From: CAIYRG01 sp963747255
GTDB taxonomy: Bacteria > Pseudomonadota > Alphaproteobacteria > Micropepsales > Micropepsaceae
Direction of reading: 5' to 3'
Length of the DNA: 64,000 nucleotides
Assembly: GCA_963747255.1 (NCBI GenBank)
Contig: CAVVEG010000012.1
Location: 124,001 to 188,000, forward strand
The position numbers and the translations under genes were made by a program. Numbering within the stretch: position 1 is the stretch's first letter; every line of letters begins with the position of its first letter. The notes beneath the pieces were generated by a model. The model saw only the letters and a program-made list of their open reading frames with translations, did no database searches and was not told where the DNA came from. Shown here piece after piece: positions 27,941-36,247 of the stretch.

Positions 27941-27969
27941 TTGTCAGTGAATAGTATGGCTCTTATACC
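27941..27969 (+). promoter_or_regulatory. Possible sigma70-type promoter before dehydrogenase copy 2
   Basis: TTGTCA and TATACC are separated by 17 bases, matching five and four of six consensus positions. The -10 box lies 27 bases before the GTG of the dehydrogenase at 27997, in a 200-base intergenic space. A promoter here would allow expression of the second dehydrogenase and Rieske genes apart from the first dehydrogenase. Confidence 0.35.
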
Positions 27970-27996
27970 CGGTGACGAACGCGAAAGGCTGCGACA

Positions 27997-29134
27997 GTGA
28001 GCAGAGCCAAAGGACTGGCGGCTGTGATGACCGCGCCGCGGCATACTGAGTTGCGCGAATTTCCTCTGCCGGAAATCGGTCCGGACGCCGGGCTGTTGCG
28101 CGTTGTCGCAAGCGGGATATGCGGCAGCGACTGGGGCAAATACACCAGCGACAAATTTGTCCCCTGTATTCTTGGCCATGAGATCGTCGGATATGTCGAG
28201 AAGCTTGGAGCGGTTGCACAGGCGCGTTGGGGCGTCAAAGAAGGCGACTATGTCGCGTTGGAGGAATATCTCCCTTGCGGCCACTGCGAATATTGCCGCA
28301 ATGGCGAGTATCGCTCCTGCCTCGAGACCGATCACTTCAACCCGAATGGCGTCCGCTACGGCTCGACAAAACTGGATGTCTCGCCTGGTCTTTACGGCGG
28401 ATACAGTCAGTTTCTCTATCTGCATCCACGAACCGTATTTCACCGCCTGCCCGCCCATATTCCACCACATATCGCGGCGATGGCCCTGCCTCTGGGCAAT
28501 GGCTTTCAGTGGACGTTTTTCGATGCCGGCATCGGACCCGGCAAGACGCTCGTGGTCCTTGGTCCGGGACAGCAGGGCTGCGGCTGTGTGGTTGCCGCGA
28601 AAACTGCCGGCGCAGAAAACATTGTGGTGGTCGGACTGGCGTGCGACGCACACCGGTTCGAAATTGCCAGGCGCCTTGGCGCAACACACACGATTTGCAT
28701 CGACAGGGAAAATGTACTGCGAGCGCGTTCGGGAAATCACGGGCGGGCTGATGGCCGATGTCGTGATCGAGGTATCCAGCGCCGGCCCCGAAATCGTCAA
28801 TGCCGGATTGTCGCTTCTACGAAAGCGCGGCCGCATGCTTTGCACGGCCTGGAAGAAAGGCGCTGTGCCGCTCGATCTCGATCGGCTGATCCGTTATCAG
28901 GCCGAGTTGCGCGGTGTACGCGGCCATTCCTATCAGGCGGTCGAACTGGCAATTCGCGCTATGAATTCCGGCCGCCATCCGCTGGAACTGATCTCGACCC
29001 ATGTGTTGCCGCTAGGCGAGGTCGATCATGCGCTGAAGCTTGTCGGCGGTGAAGCGCAGGGCAAAGCCATTCACATCACCATCGAACCATGGAAACCAGG
29101 AGTAGAGGCAAATGCTGACGGTCGAGGAGAATGA
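27997..29134 (+). CDS. Zinc-dependent dehydrogenase (MDR family), copy 2, frameshifted
   Basis: This is a paralogue of copy 1, about 378 residues, starting at GTG. It has GICGSDWGKY near residue 40, GHEIVG near 60, the complete structural zinc set (CGHCEYC-x6-C) near 90 and the GPGQQG loop near 190. The frame shifts by one base near 28715 (after CIDRENV); the C-terminal part, ITGGLMADVVIEVSSAGPE to WKPGVEAN, continues one frame on and stops at 29134. The stop lies 23 bases inside the next gene. A single deletion of T in GTACTGCG repairs it. It probably works with the Rieske oxygenases that follow; the likely reaction is NAD-dependent oxidation of a dihydrodiol or alcohol. Confidence 0.75.
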
Positions 29135-30380
29135 GCGAGTAACACGGGTTGGGCCCGGCACACCGCTCGGCAAATTGTTCCGGCGCTATTGGTGGCCTGC
29201 GTGTTTGTCGAAAGAATTGCCGGAACCGGATGGCGCACCGATACGCGTGCGCCTTCTCGACGAGGACCTGATCGCATTCCGGGATACGGAAAACAAGGTC
29301 GGTCTGGTGGACGCCTATTGTCCCCATCGTCGTGCACCCCTGTTTTTGGCCCGAAATGAAGAATGCGGCTTGCGCTGCGTCTATCACGGCTGGAAGTTCG
29401 ATCGGCATGGCGCCTGCACGGATATGCCCTCCGAACCCGCCGGCACCACCCTGCAAGCCAAAGCAAAGCTTTTGGCCTATCCGACGGTGGAAAAGGGCAA
29501 CGTCGTCTGGGCCTATATGGGGCCACGCGAACTGCTTCCTGCCGAGCCGGATTATGAATGGACGCGCGCACCGGCAACGCATCGCTATGTCTCCAAGACA
29601 TTCGAAAATTGCAATTACCTGCAGGCGCTCGAAGGCGGCCTCGACACGTCACACTCCTCATTTGCGCATTACAACAAGCTTGGGGATCGCGCCAATCTGC
29701 GGCAACACGATCGTGCGCCGAATATCGAAGTCGAGCGGACGGATTACGGATACTTCTATGTCTCTCAGCGCAATGTCGATGGCGGAAAATATGTCCGCGT
29801 CTACCACTATGTGATGCCGTCACAGCAGCTGCGTGCCAGCATCATCGGTTATGAGGGCGTCCGCAACAAACCGGCCCGGCTCGACGGACACATCTGGGTG
29901 CCGATCGACGATTATACCACCCATATTTATAACATCATGTGCGCGCCGCACCCGGAGGATGAACTGACGCCGGAAGCGGTCGAACTGCGTGAAAGAGCGG
30001 CGGGACGTGGCAGGGACGATCATATTCCCGGCACATTCCGTCTGATCCGCAACCAGTCGAACGATTACCTGATCGATCGCCATATGCAGAAGACACAGAA
30101 CTTTACCGGCATTGTCGGCGTGAACACGCAGGATTTCGCTTTGCAGGAAGGAATGGGTCCGATCTGCGACCGATCGAAGGAGTTTCTCGGAAGCTCCGAC
30201 AAGGCTATCGTTGCAATGCGGCGATTGCTGCTTGACGCAATCGCGGCGAACGAAAAGGGCGGAATGCCAAGGGCCCTTGACCCGAAAACCTATCGCTCCG
30301 TTCGTGCCTACGACCGCGTGATCCCGGCAGGTCAGGATTGGCATACTGCGATGGAGAAGGATCTCATCGCCCAGTGGTAG
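29112..30380 (+). CDS. Rieske aromatic ring-hydroxylating oxygenase, copy 1 (phthalate dioxygenase type)
   Basis: This is a 422-residue Rieske non-haem iron oxygenase of the phthalate 4,5-dioxygenase type, a single-subunit class served by a PDR reductase. The Rieske ligands are C-P-H and C-V-Y-H, spaced 16 residues apart, near residues 69-91, and the mononuclear iron site is the D-x3-H-x4-H of GLDTSHSSFAHY near residue 175. The start follows GGAGTAGAGG and overlaps the dehydrogenase by 23 bases. It is 90 bases upstream of a close paralogue. The substrate is probably a phthalate-like or related carboxylic aromatic; the exact acid cannot be read from the sequence. Confidence 0.88.
   Translation: MLTVEENERVTRVGPGTPLGKLFRRYWWPACLSKELPEPDGAPIRVRLLDEDLIAFRDTENKVGLVDAYCPHRRAPLFLARNEECGLRCVYHGWKFDRHGACTDMPSEPAGTTLQAKAKLLAYPTVEKGNVVWAYMGPRELLPAEPDYEWTRAPATHRYVSKTFENCNYLQALEGGLDTSHSSFAHYNKLGDRANLRQHDRAPNIEVERTDYGYFYVSQRNVDGGKYVRVYHYVMPSQQLRASIIGYEGVRNKPARLDGHIWVPIDDYTTHIYNIMCAPHPEDELTPEAVELRERAAGRGRDDHIPGTFRLIRNQSNDYLIDRHMQKTQNFTGIVGVNTQDFALQEGMGPICDRSKEFLGSSDKAIVAMRRLLLDAIAANEKGGMPRALDPKTYRSVRAYDRVIPAGQDWHTAMEKDLIAQW
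29361..29431 (+). repeat. Duplicated Rieske-core segment, first copy
   Basis: This 71-base stretch encoding the second half of the Rieske site matches 30722-30792 in the second oxygenase gene at 67 of 71 bases, including a 32-base identical run. The four differences are all consistent with third-position or synonymous changes. The flanking parts of the two genes differ much more. Confidence 0.85.
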
Positions 30381-30472
30381 GTGCACACGACATTCTAACG
30401 CTGGAATTCGCGTCACCCTGCAGGATCCGGCGTCCGCGTGGCTAGTCCAGCTAGTCGGCAGAGAGAACATCC

Positions 30473-31745
30473 ATGATCAGTCCCGAAGAAAATCGCCGCC
30501 TTACCAGCGTAGAACCCGGGACCCCGATGGGGACACTGCTACGCCGTTATTGGCAGCCCGCCTGCCTTTCCAGTGAACTGCCCGAGCGCGACGGAGCGCC
30601 TGTCCGCGTTCGTCTTCTTTGCGAAGACCTGATCGCGTTTCGCGACAGCGAAGGCTATGCAGGGCTCGTTGACGCCTACTGTCCGCACAGGCGCGCGCCG
30701 CTGTTTTTCGGGCGCAATGAAGAATGCGGCCTACGGTGCGTCTATCACGGCTGGAAGTTCGATCGGCACGGCGCCTGCACGGATATGCCCTCGGAACCAG
30801 CCGGTACGGCTTTGCAGGCGAAGGTCAACCTGCTCGCCTATCCGACTGCAGAACGCGGCGGCATTGTGTGGGCCTATCTCGGCCCAAAGGAGCGGATGCC
30901 GCCCGCGCCGGATTACGAATGGACTCGCGCGCCGGCAAAACACCGCTACGTCTCCAAAACTTTCGAGCATTGCAACTGGCTGCAAGCGCTGGAAGGTGGT
31001 CTGGACACTGCGCATTCCTCCTTCGCCCATAACAATTTCAACAGCGACAGGTCCGAGCCCCGGCAGCGTGACCGCTCGCCGAAGATCGACGTGGAGCGCA
31101 CAGATTACGGTTATTACTATGTTTCCACGCGCGACCTTGGCGATGACGGCAAATATATCCGCGTGTACCAGTATGTCATGCCGGCGCAGCAGATGCGGCC
31201 CAACAATGTCGGCTGGTTCGGCGGAAGGAACGAAATGCCACGCGCTGACGGTCATGTGTGGGCGGCAATCGATGACGAGCACACCCACGTCTATAACTGG
31301 ATGTGCGCCTATGACGAAAACGTAGCCTTCACGCCCGAATGGATCGAAGCGCGCGAAACCGCGATGGGCCGCGGCAGCAACGATCTGGTTCCCGGCACTT
31401 TCGTGCTCAAGCGTAATCCGTCCAATGATTATCTGATCGACCGGCAGATGCAGAAGACGCGAAACTATACGGGAATTGTCGGCATCAATACGCAGGATTT
31501 CGCGTTGCAGGAGGGAATGGGACCGGTCTGCGACCGCTCGAAGGAATTCCTCGGCAGTTCAGACAAAGCGGTCGTCGCGATGCGGCGGCTGCTGCTCGAA
31601 GCGCTTGATACAGTGCAGAAGGGCGGGATTCCGCGCGGCGCAGACGCCGACACCTATCGCAGGGTGCGTCCCTATGACCATATCGTGCCGCCGGGAGCAG
31701 GATTGGCGTACGGTTTTTGAAATGGAGTTGTTGGCCAAATGGTGA
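30473..31745 (+). CDS. Rieske aromatic ring-hydroxylating oxygenase, copy 2, frameshifted at its end
   Basis: This is a paralogue of copy 1 with the same Rieske centre (CPHRRAPLFF ... LRCVYHGW) and iron site (GLDTAHSSFAHN). It aligns through almost its whole length with copy 1. The frame breaks near 31692 in a GGG run: with one G less the chain reads PPEQDWRTVFEMELLAKW and stops at 31743-31745, matching copy 1 (AGQDWHTAMEKDLIAQW). The stop overlaps the next ATG by seven bases, which supports this repair. It probably works with the same PDR reductase; the two copies may differ in substrate or in the ring position that is attacked. Confidence 0.86.
30722..30792 (+). repeat. Duplicated Rieske-core segment, second copy
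   Basis: This is the partner of 29361-29431, with four differences in 71 bases. The two segments lie about 1.36 kb apart in direct orientation, so recombination between them could delete or duplicate one oxygenase gene. Confidence 0.85.
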
Positions 31746-32782
31746 GCGAAAATCTGAATTTGACGGGTGATGCCGTGCATTCCGGGCGCTCGGTGCTATC
31801 ACTCAGCATCGCGATCAGCGACAATCCGCGAACACGCCCGGTCATCGAGGGACGGGTACCCTTCGAGGGCCTGCGTCTCATCCCGACCACGGTTCATCCG
31901 TCTGAAATGTTCTGGCGGCAGCTGCGCTTCGGCGATTTCGATGTTTCGGAAATGTCGATGTCCACCCTGACAATCCTGACTTCACAGGGGAACCGCGATT
32001 GGGTGGGGCTGCCGATCTATACGATGCGGAAGTTCTTTCATAACGAGATCCTGGTGCGAAAGGATTCCCGAATCGAAAAACCCGCCGACCTGAAGGGAAA
32101 GCGCGCCGGCGTGCCGGAATATCAACAGACGGCGGCGATCTGGACTCGCGGCGTACTGCAACACGAGTTCGGCGTGCACGCTCGCGATATGAGTTGGTTC
32201 ATGGAGAGGAACGATGACCGGAGCCATGGCCATTCGTCCCGGTTCAGGCCGCCATCTGGTGTATCGGTCACCCCGGTCCCGTTGAATACCAATCTTGGCG
32301 AAATGCTGCTGAACGGCGAAATCGACACCATTGTCCACTACATCGCCCATAACAATCTGGTTGACCGCAGCCGGGCCGACGTCGCAGCCGATCCCCGCGT
32401 CCGCTACCTTTTCGAAGATCGCGAAGCCGAATCGGCGCGCTACTTTAAAAAGACGGGAATATTTCCGATCAATCACATCGTCGTCGTCAAGCGCTCCGTG
32501 TACGAACGCAATCCATGGGTTGCGCTCAACCTCTACAGCGGATTTGTCGCCGCCATGGATCAGGTCCGCAAGGATTCGCTGGCCTGGATGGCCCCGTATT
32601 ACGAAATGGGACTGGTTCCCCGCGACGTCCGCAGGACCGTCACCCAGACTCCCATGCCATATGGCCTAAAAGCGGCGCGGCATGTTCTTGAGACCGTCAC
32701 GCAGTATGTGCACGAACAGGGGCTCTGCGAGCGCAAGGTCGCATTGGAAGAGATTTTCGCGCCCAACACGCTGGATTTGTAG
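31739..32782 (+). CDS. Pht5/SsuA-like family protein, copy 3
   Basis: This 347-residue protein belongs to the same family as the Pht5-like gene at 3009. It has an extra N-terminal tail and no signal peptide. The matching features are ISDNPRTRPVIEGRV near residue 26, FDVSEMSMSTL near 65, DLKGKRAGVPEY near 118 and the PYGLKAAR segment near 300. Its ATG overlaps the end of the second Rieske gene by seven bases when that gene's frameshift is repaired, so it is the last member of the oxygenase operon. A decarboxylase acting on the oxygenase/dehydrogenase product is the natural reading. The stop is only one base from the convergent MFS stop. Confidence 0.75.
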   Translation: MVSENLNLTGDAVHSGRSVLSLSIAISDNPRTRPVIEGRVPFEGLRLIPTTVHPSEMFWRQLRFGDFDVSEMSMSTLTILTSQGNRDWVGLPIYTMRKFFHNEILVRKDSRIEKPADLKGKRAGVPEYQQTAAIWTRGVLQHEFGVHARDMSWFMERNDDRSHGHSSRFRPPSGVSVTPVPLNTNLGEMLLNGEIDTIVHYIAHNNLVDRSRADVAADPRVRYLFEDREAESARYFKKTGIFPINHIVVVKRSVYERNPWVALNLYSGFVAAMDQVRKDSLAWMAPYYEMGLVPRDVRRTVTQTPMPYGLKAARHVLETVTQYVHEQGLCERKVALEEIFAPNTLDL

Positions 32783-32783
32783 T

Positions 32784-34172
32784 CTATTCCGCCCCAAGGG
32801 GGGCCAATACCCGGGGCCCCGACGTAACCGACGGGGGAATGTGGTTTCGGATCGCCATTGCGAAACCAAAGGTGAAGAGGCTGGTTGCGGTCATGCAGGC
32901 GAAATAGCCCACCGGTCCACCGAGATGCAGTGAGTAGACACCGGCATAGGCGCTGGTCATTGCGCCGATGCGTCCAAGCGCCGAGGCAGCACCAGTACCG
33001 CTGGATCGAAAGGACGGCGGATAAATATGGGTCGCGAGCACATAAACTGCGCCCAACAGGCCAACGACGAATATATTCTCGATGAGCAGCATCCCCATAA
33101 ACCAGACGATCTGCTCCGCATTCAGGGGCAGCGACATCAGCACGAGTGTTCCGGCTGCGGCTGCGAGAGAAAACCCGCCGAGTGCCCGTCGCGAACCAAA
33201 ACGCTGAACCGCCAGCCCGATCAGCGGCGAACCAAAGCCTCCGAGGGACCAGGCGCTTAAACTGCGGCTGGTGATTTCCAGCCCCAGGCCCTGCCCGGCG
33301 AGCATTGCGGGGGCCCAATTGAGGATGATGTAGGAGGTCATGTAGGCAAAGAACCCCATACCCCATAGGCAAAGCGTGTCCCGTCTGAATGCTGAAGAGA
33401 ATAGAGTCGAAGCGCCTGAGCGGCTCCGGGTGGGCGCTTCTTCTGTGAGGATCGCGCCATTCGGAAGAGCAACTCCCATGCACTGCATCAATCGCACGAT
33501 CTCGGCCACGTTACGCGCGTCACGTGCAAGCCACCGCGGGCTTTCCGGCAATGAGAACCAGAAGAATAGCGCCGCGAACAGCGGTATGACGCCACCTGCC
33601 GCCAGCAGCGTGCGCCAGCCATAAGCGGGCAGGATGGCCGACGCCAGAAGTCCCGCGACGACAATGCCGAGCGGCACGAAGAGAAGTGAGAATGCCACGG
33701 CAAATGCGCGCCGCCGCTGCGGGGTGAACTCAGCCACCAATGTCGCGCAGTTTGGAATCAGTGCGCCCAGACCAAGCCCCGCGACGAATTGCACCAGAGC
33801 GAGTACCGGTACGTTTCCACACAGCGCGGTCAAGAGATCCATCATGCCCATCAACACAATGGGCCAAATCACCCCGCCTCGACGGCCGATTCGGTCCCCA
33901 ATCAGCCCGCCCGCCGCATTGCCTGCTGCGACTCCCACAAGTCCGACGGCAAGCGGAAATGCAAAGGCTTCCCGCGGCAAACTCCATGCTGTCATCAAGG
34001 CGGGCACCGACAGGCTGATCAACTGATTTGTGAGCCCTTCGATGACAAAGGCCAATGAAACGAGCACCAATACCGTGATCTGGAACGCGTTCCAGCTTCC
34101 GCCATCAATGGCGTTCCCGACCGGCGAATAACCCGTTTCGACTGCTGTCACTCCGATACTGCGGGATTGCAC
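32784..34172 (-). CDS. MFS transporter (AAHS-like)
   Basis: This is a 462-residue, 12-helix major facilitator carrier. The motif A loop GDRIGRRGG is near residue 92, and SLPESPRWLAR precedes the central loop. The start GTG at 34172 was chosen because AGAAGAAG lies just upstream and the first helix starts about 30 residues in; longer readings give a poor N-terminus. The helix 1 motif is FVIEGLTNQLISL, a departure from the DGFD/EGYD of typical aromatic-acid symporters. It is convergent with the Rieske operon, with stops one base apart, and may supply its substrate. Exact transport specificity is not visible. Confidence 0.8.
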   Translation of the reverse strand: MQSRSIGVTAVETGYSPVGNAIDGGSWNAFQITVLVLVSLAFVIEGLTNQLISLSVPALMTAWSLPREAFAFPLAVGLVGVAAGNAAGGLIGDRIGRRGGVIWPIVLMGMMDLLTALCGNVPVLALVQFVAGLGLGALIPNCATLVAEFTPQRRRAFAVAFSLLFVPLGIVVAGLLASAILPAYGWRTLLAAGGVIPLFAALFFWFSLPESPRWLARDARNVAEIVRLMQCMGVALPNGAILTEEAPTRSRSGASTLFSSAFRRDTLCLWGMGFFAYMTSYIILNWAPAMLAGQGLGLEITSRSLSAWSLGGFGSPLIGLAVQRFGSRRALGGFSLAAAAGTLVLMSLPLNAEQIVWFMGMLLIENIFVVGLLGAVYVLATHIYPPSFRSSGTGAASALGRIGAMTSAYAGVYSLHLGGPVGYFACMTATSLFTFGFAMAIRNHIPPSVTSGPRVLAPLGAE

Positions 34173-34234
34173 AAGCTTCTTCTGGACAATGGCGGCGCTT
34201 GGTAGAATAGATGCACAAAACAGGGAGAGAGGAA

Positions 34235-34978
34235 ATGAACAGGCGTATCGTTCTGCTGGCTGGCGCTGCCGCAATTCTTGCAATGCCTTATGGCGCGAGC
34301 CTTGGGGCCGCCAATATTCCCGCCTATGTCGCCACTGCGGTGGCGGACACCCATAGGCCGAAAGCAAATACGGACCAGGACGTTGCGCGGCATCCGTCCG
34401 AGATGTTGGCATTCGCGCAGGTGAAACCGGGAGACAAGGTTGTCGAATTCTGGCCCGGTGGGGGATACGTAACGCGGATGCTCAGCAAGATCGTAGGGCC
34501 CAGCGGCAAAGTTTACGCGATGAATGCGCCGACATTCCCCGATCGGCTTAAACATGCGGTGGACTCGGTCACAGGCGATCCGGAATACGCGAATGTTACG
34601 GTTTTGGAGCAGCCTTTCGACCAGATCAGAATTCCGGAGCCGGTGGATGTCGTTTGGACCTCCGAGAATTATCACGATTTCCAGAACAACGGACCGTTCA
34701 AGGCCGATACGGCGGCTATGGACAAGGCCGTGTTCGCCGCGCTGAAACCCGGCGGCTTGTTCGTCATCACGGACTACGTTGCAGCGCCCGGGACCGGAAA
34801 GACCGTGACGTCCACTTTGCACCGGATCGAACCCGACGTGATCAGGCAGGAGGTGACCGCGGCTGGCTTTGTGCTCGAAGCTCAAAGCGACCTGCTGAAG
34901 AATCCTTCGGATACGCACACCGAAAGATCGCATCAGGGATCCGACCAGATCATGTTCCGGTTTCGGAAACCCCGGTAG
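34235..34978 (+). CDS. Exported class I SAM-dependent methyltransferase-like protein
   Basis: This 247-residue protein has a Sec-type signal (MNRRIVLLAGAAAILAM, cleaved near GASLGA) followed by a class I methyltransferase domain with motif I VVEFWPGGGYVT near residue 68, WTSENYHDF near 145 and LKPGGLFVITDY near 172. An exported methyltransferase-fold protein is unusual because SAM is cytoplasmic, but this exported family recurs in Proteobacteria. GGGAGAGAGGAA precedes the ATG at 34235, and a TAGAAT at 34203-34208 could be its -10 box. It stands between oppositely oriented operons and its substrate is unknown. Confidence 0.72.
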   Translation: MNRRIVLLAGAAAILAMPYGASLGAANIPAYVATAVADTHRPKANTDQDVARHPSEMLAFAQVKPGDKVVEFWPGGGYVTRMLSKIVGPSGKVYAMNAPTFPDRLKHAVDSVTGDPEYANVTVLEQPFDQIRIPEPVDVVWTSENYHDFQNNGPFKADTAAMDKAVFAALKPGGLFVITDYVAAPGTGKTVTSTLHRIEPDVIRQEVTAAGFVLEAQSDLLKNPSDTHTERSHQGSDQIMFRFRKPR

Positions 34979-35021
34979 CAAGCGCGCGCCAGCGACAGCT
35001 CGGTGCGTATGCGAGGCGACG

Positions 35022-35750
35022 CTACTCGCTATCCGTAGGGAAGCCCGCGTGACGCAGCCAATATTGCCAGGCCCGGTCGAAACCTTCGCCGGGCCTGCCT
35101 TTGTTTTGACGTGTACGGATCATTTCGATTTCGCCGGGAGTCAGAAAGGTTACCGGGCCAAACGCCTGTGCTTTCAACTGGAGATTTGCGTTTACTTCCA
35201 GCATCACCGCGGCATAGACCGCCTCGCGCAAAGATGCGCCCGCTACCGTCGAGCCATGCCCGCGCATGAGGATCGAGGTGCGGGCGCCGAGTGCGCGCGC
35301 AAGATCGCGCCCCTGATGCATATCGGCCACCAGCAGGTCCGTATCGCCGAAATTCACCTGGGGATCCCAGACCGGTATATCCGCGCCAATCGTGGCGCAG
35401 ACATGCATGATTGGGCGGAGTTTTTCACCGATCACGCTGAACGGCACGACGCTATAGCTGTGGCTATGGACGACAGCCTGCACATCGGGACGCGATTTGT
35501 AGATCGCGCCGTGAATGAAGCGCTCAAGATAGGGCTTACCGTCCCCTGAAACCGGCACCCCGTCCAGAGTAAACTGCATGATGTCGCCGGATTCGATCAA
35601 TTCCGGCGCTCTCCCGCGGGACAGCAGGAATTTTCCGGGTTCCTCAGGATGACGAATGCTCACATGACCAAATGCGTCACATACCTTTTCTGCGGCCAGA
35701 ATGCGGTTGGCGATCACCAGTTCTTCGATAGCGGTTTGCACAGTGCTCAT
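35022..35750 (-). CDS. Class II aldolase/adducin-family decarboxylase-like protein
   Basis: This 242-residue protein belongs to the class II aldolase/adducin family. The zinc-site His cluster is VVHSHSYS near residue 95 and MRGHGSTVAG near 163. Family members in aromatic clusters include 3,4-dihydroxyphthalate decarboxylase and related catechol-acid decarboxylases, which is the best guess here because it sits directly behind a two-subunit Rieske dioxygenase. A GTG at 35762 would overlap the upstream stop and is an alternative start. No ribosome site is clear for either. Other substrates, such as sugar phosphates, are less likely in this setting. Confidence 0.7.
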   Translation of the reverse strand: MSTVQTAIEELVIANRILAAEKVCDAFGHVSIRHPEEPGKFLLSRGRAPELIESGDIMQFTLDGVPVSGDGKPYLERFIHGAIYKSRPDVQAVVHSHSYSVVPFSVIGEKLRPIMHVCATIGADIPVWDPQVNFGDTDLLVADMHQGRDLARALGARTSILMRGHGSTVAGASLREAVYAAVMLEVNANLQLKAQAFGPVTFLTPGEIEMIRTRQNKGRPGEGFDRAWQYWLRHAGFPTDSE

Positions 35751-35758
35751 GGTCGGGA

Positions 35759-36247
35759 TCACAGGATGAAGCTGAGGGAGCCAAGCGACCCCAGTTCATG
35801 GGCATCGATAAACACGCGGCGTTCCCGGATACGCAGATCTGCCCCTTCACGCTTCAAAACATAGCGGTAGCTTCCGGTATATTCGCGAATTCGCTCGTAG
35901 CGCCGATAGCGATGGCAGATGAAATTGGCCGCGGCGGTTACGGAATCGCCATCGGCAGCAACAATTCGTACATTCCCGATCAGTCTGCGGGTCCGCGAAT
36001 GGGGATATTCGGCGTGACATTCGGGGCTCATCAGCCGCTTCACGCGCTCGCGAATGCGCACAATGTCATCGGCGAGAATGAATAGAGTGTGGCGATGATC
36101 GCCTTCGGGATGGTCGTTGGGAGGAACAAAGTAGCTTGCGTCTTCCGTCAGAAGTCCGAGCCACTCCTCCAGACGCCACTCGTCCAGCAGCGCCGCTTCT
36201 TTAAAAAACAGGTCTTCGATTTCCGCACGGGAAAATGGCTCGGACAT
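35759..36247 (-). CDS. Aromatic ring-hydroxylating dioxygenase beta subunit
   Basis: This is a 162-residue small subunit of a two-component Rieske dioxygenase, of the scytalone dehydratase/NTF2-like fold. The pattern EAALLDEWRLEEWLGLLTEDASYFVP near residue 15 and the later RRFIDAHE-like segment RRVFIDAHE near 145 are typical. The start codon shares one base with the alpha subunit stop (TGATG). It holds the alpha subunits in a hexamer and carries no metal. The stop overlaps or touches the aldolase-family gene, showing one operon of three genes. Confidence 0.85.
   Translation of the reverse strand: MSEPFSRAEIEDLFFKEAALLDEWRLEEWLGLLTEDASYFVPPNDHPEGDHRHTLFILADDIVRIRERVKRLMSPECHAEYPHSRTRRLIGNVRIVAADGDSVTAAANFICHRYRRYERIREYTGSYRYVLKREGADLRIRERRVFIDAHELGSLGSLSFIL

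Noticed and set aside
27889..28845. A 318-residue minus-strand frame across the second dehydrogenase
   Set aside because: It is antisense to a family-matching gene and has no domain pattern.
35069..35097. CAGGCCCGG/CCGGGCCTG hairpin as a terminator
   Set aside because: It lies inside the class II aldolase-family coding region and has no T tract; it reflects the codons of a GC-rich segment.
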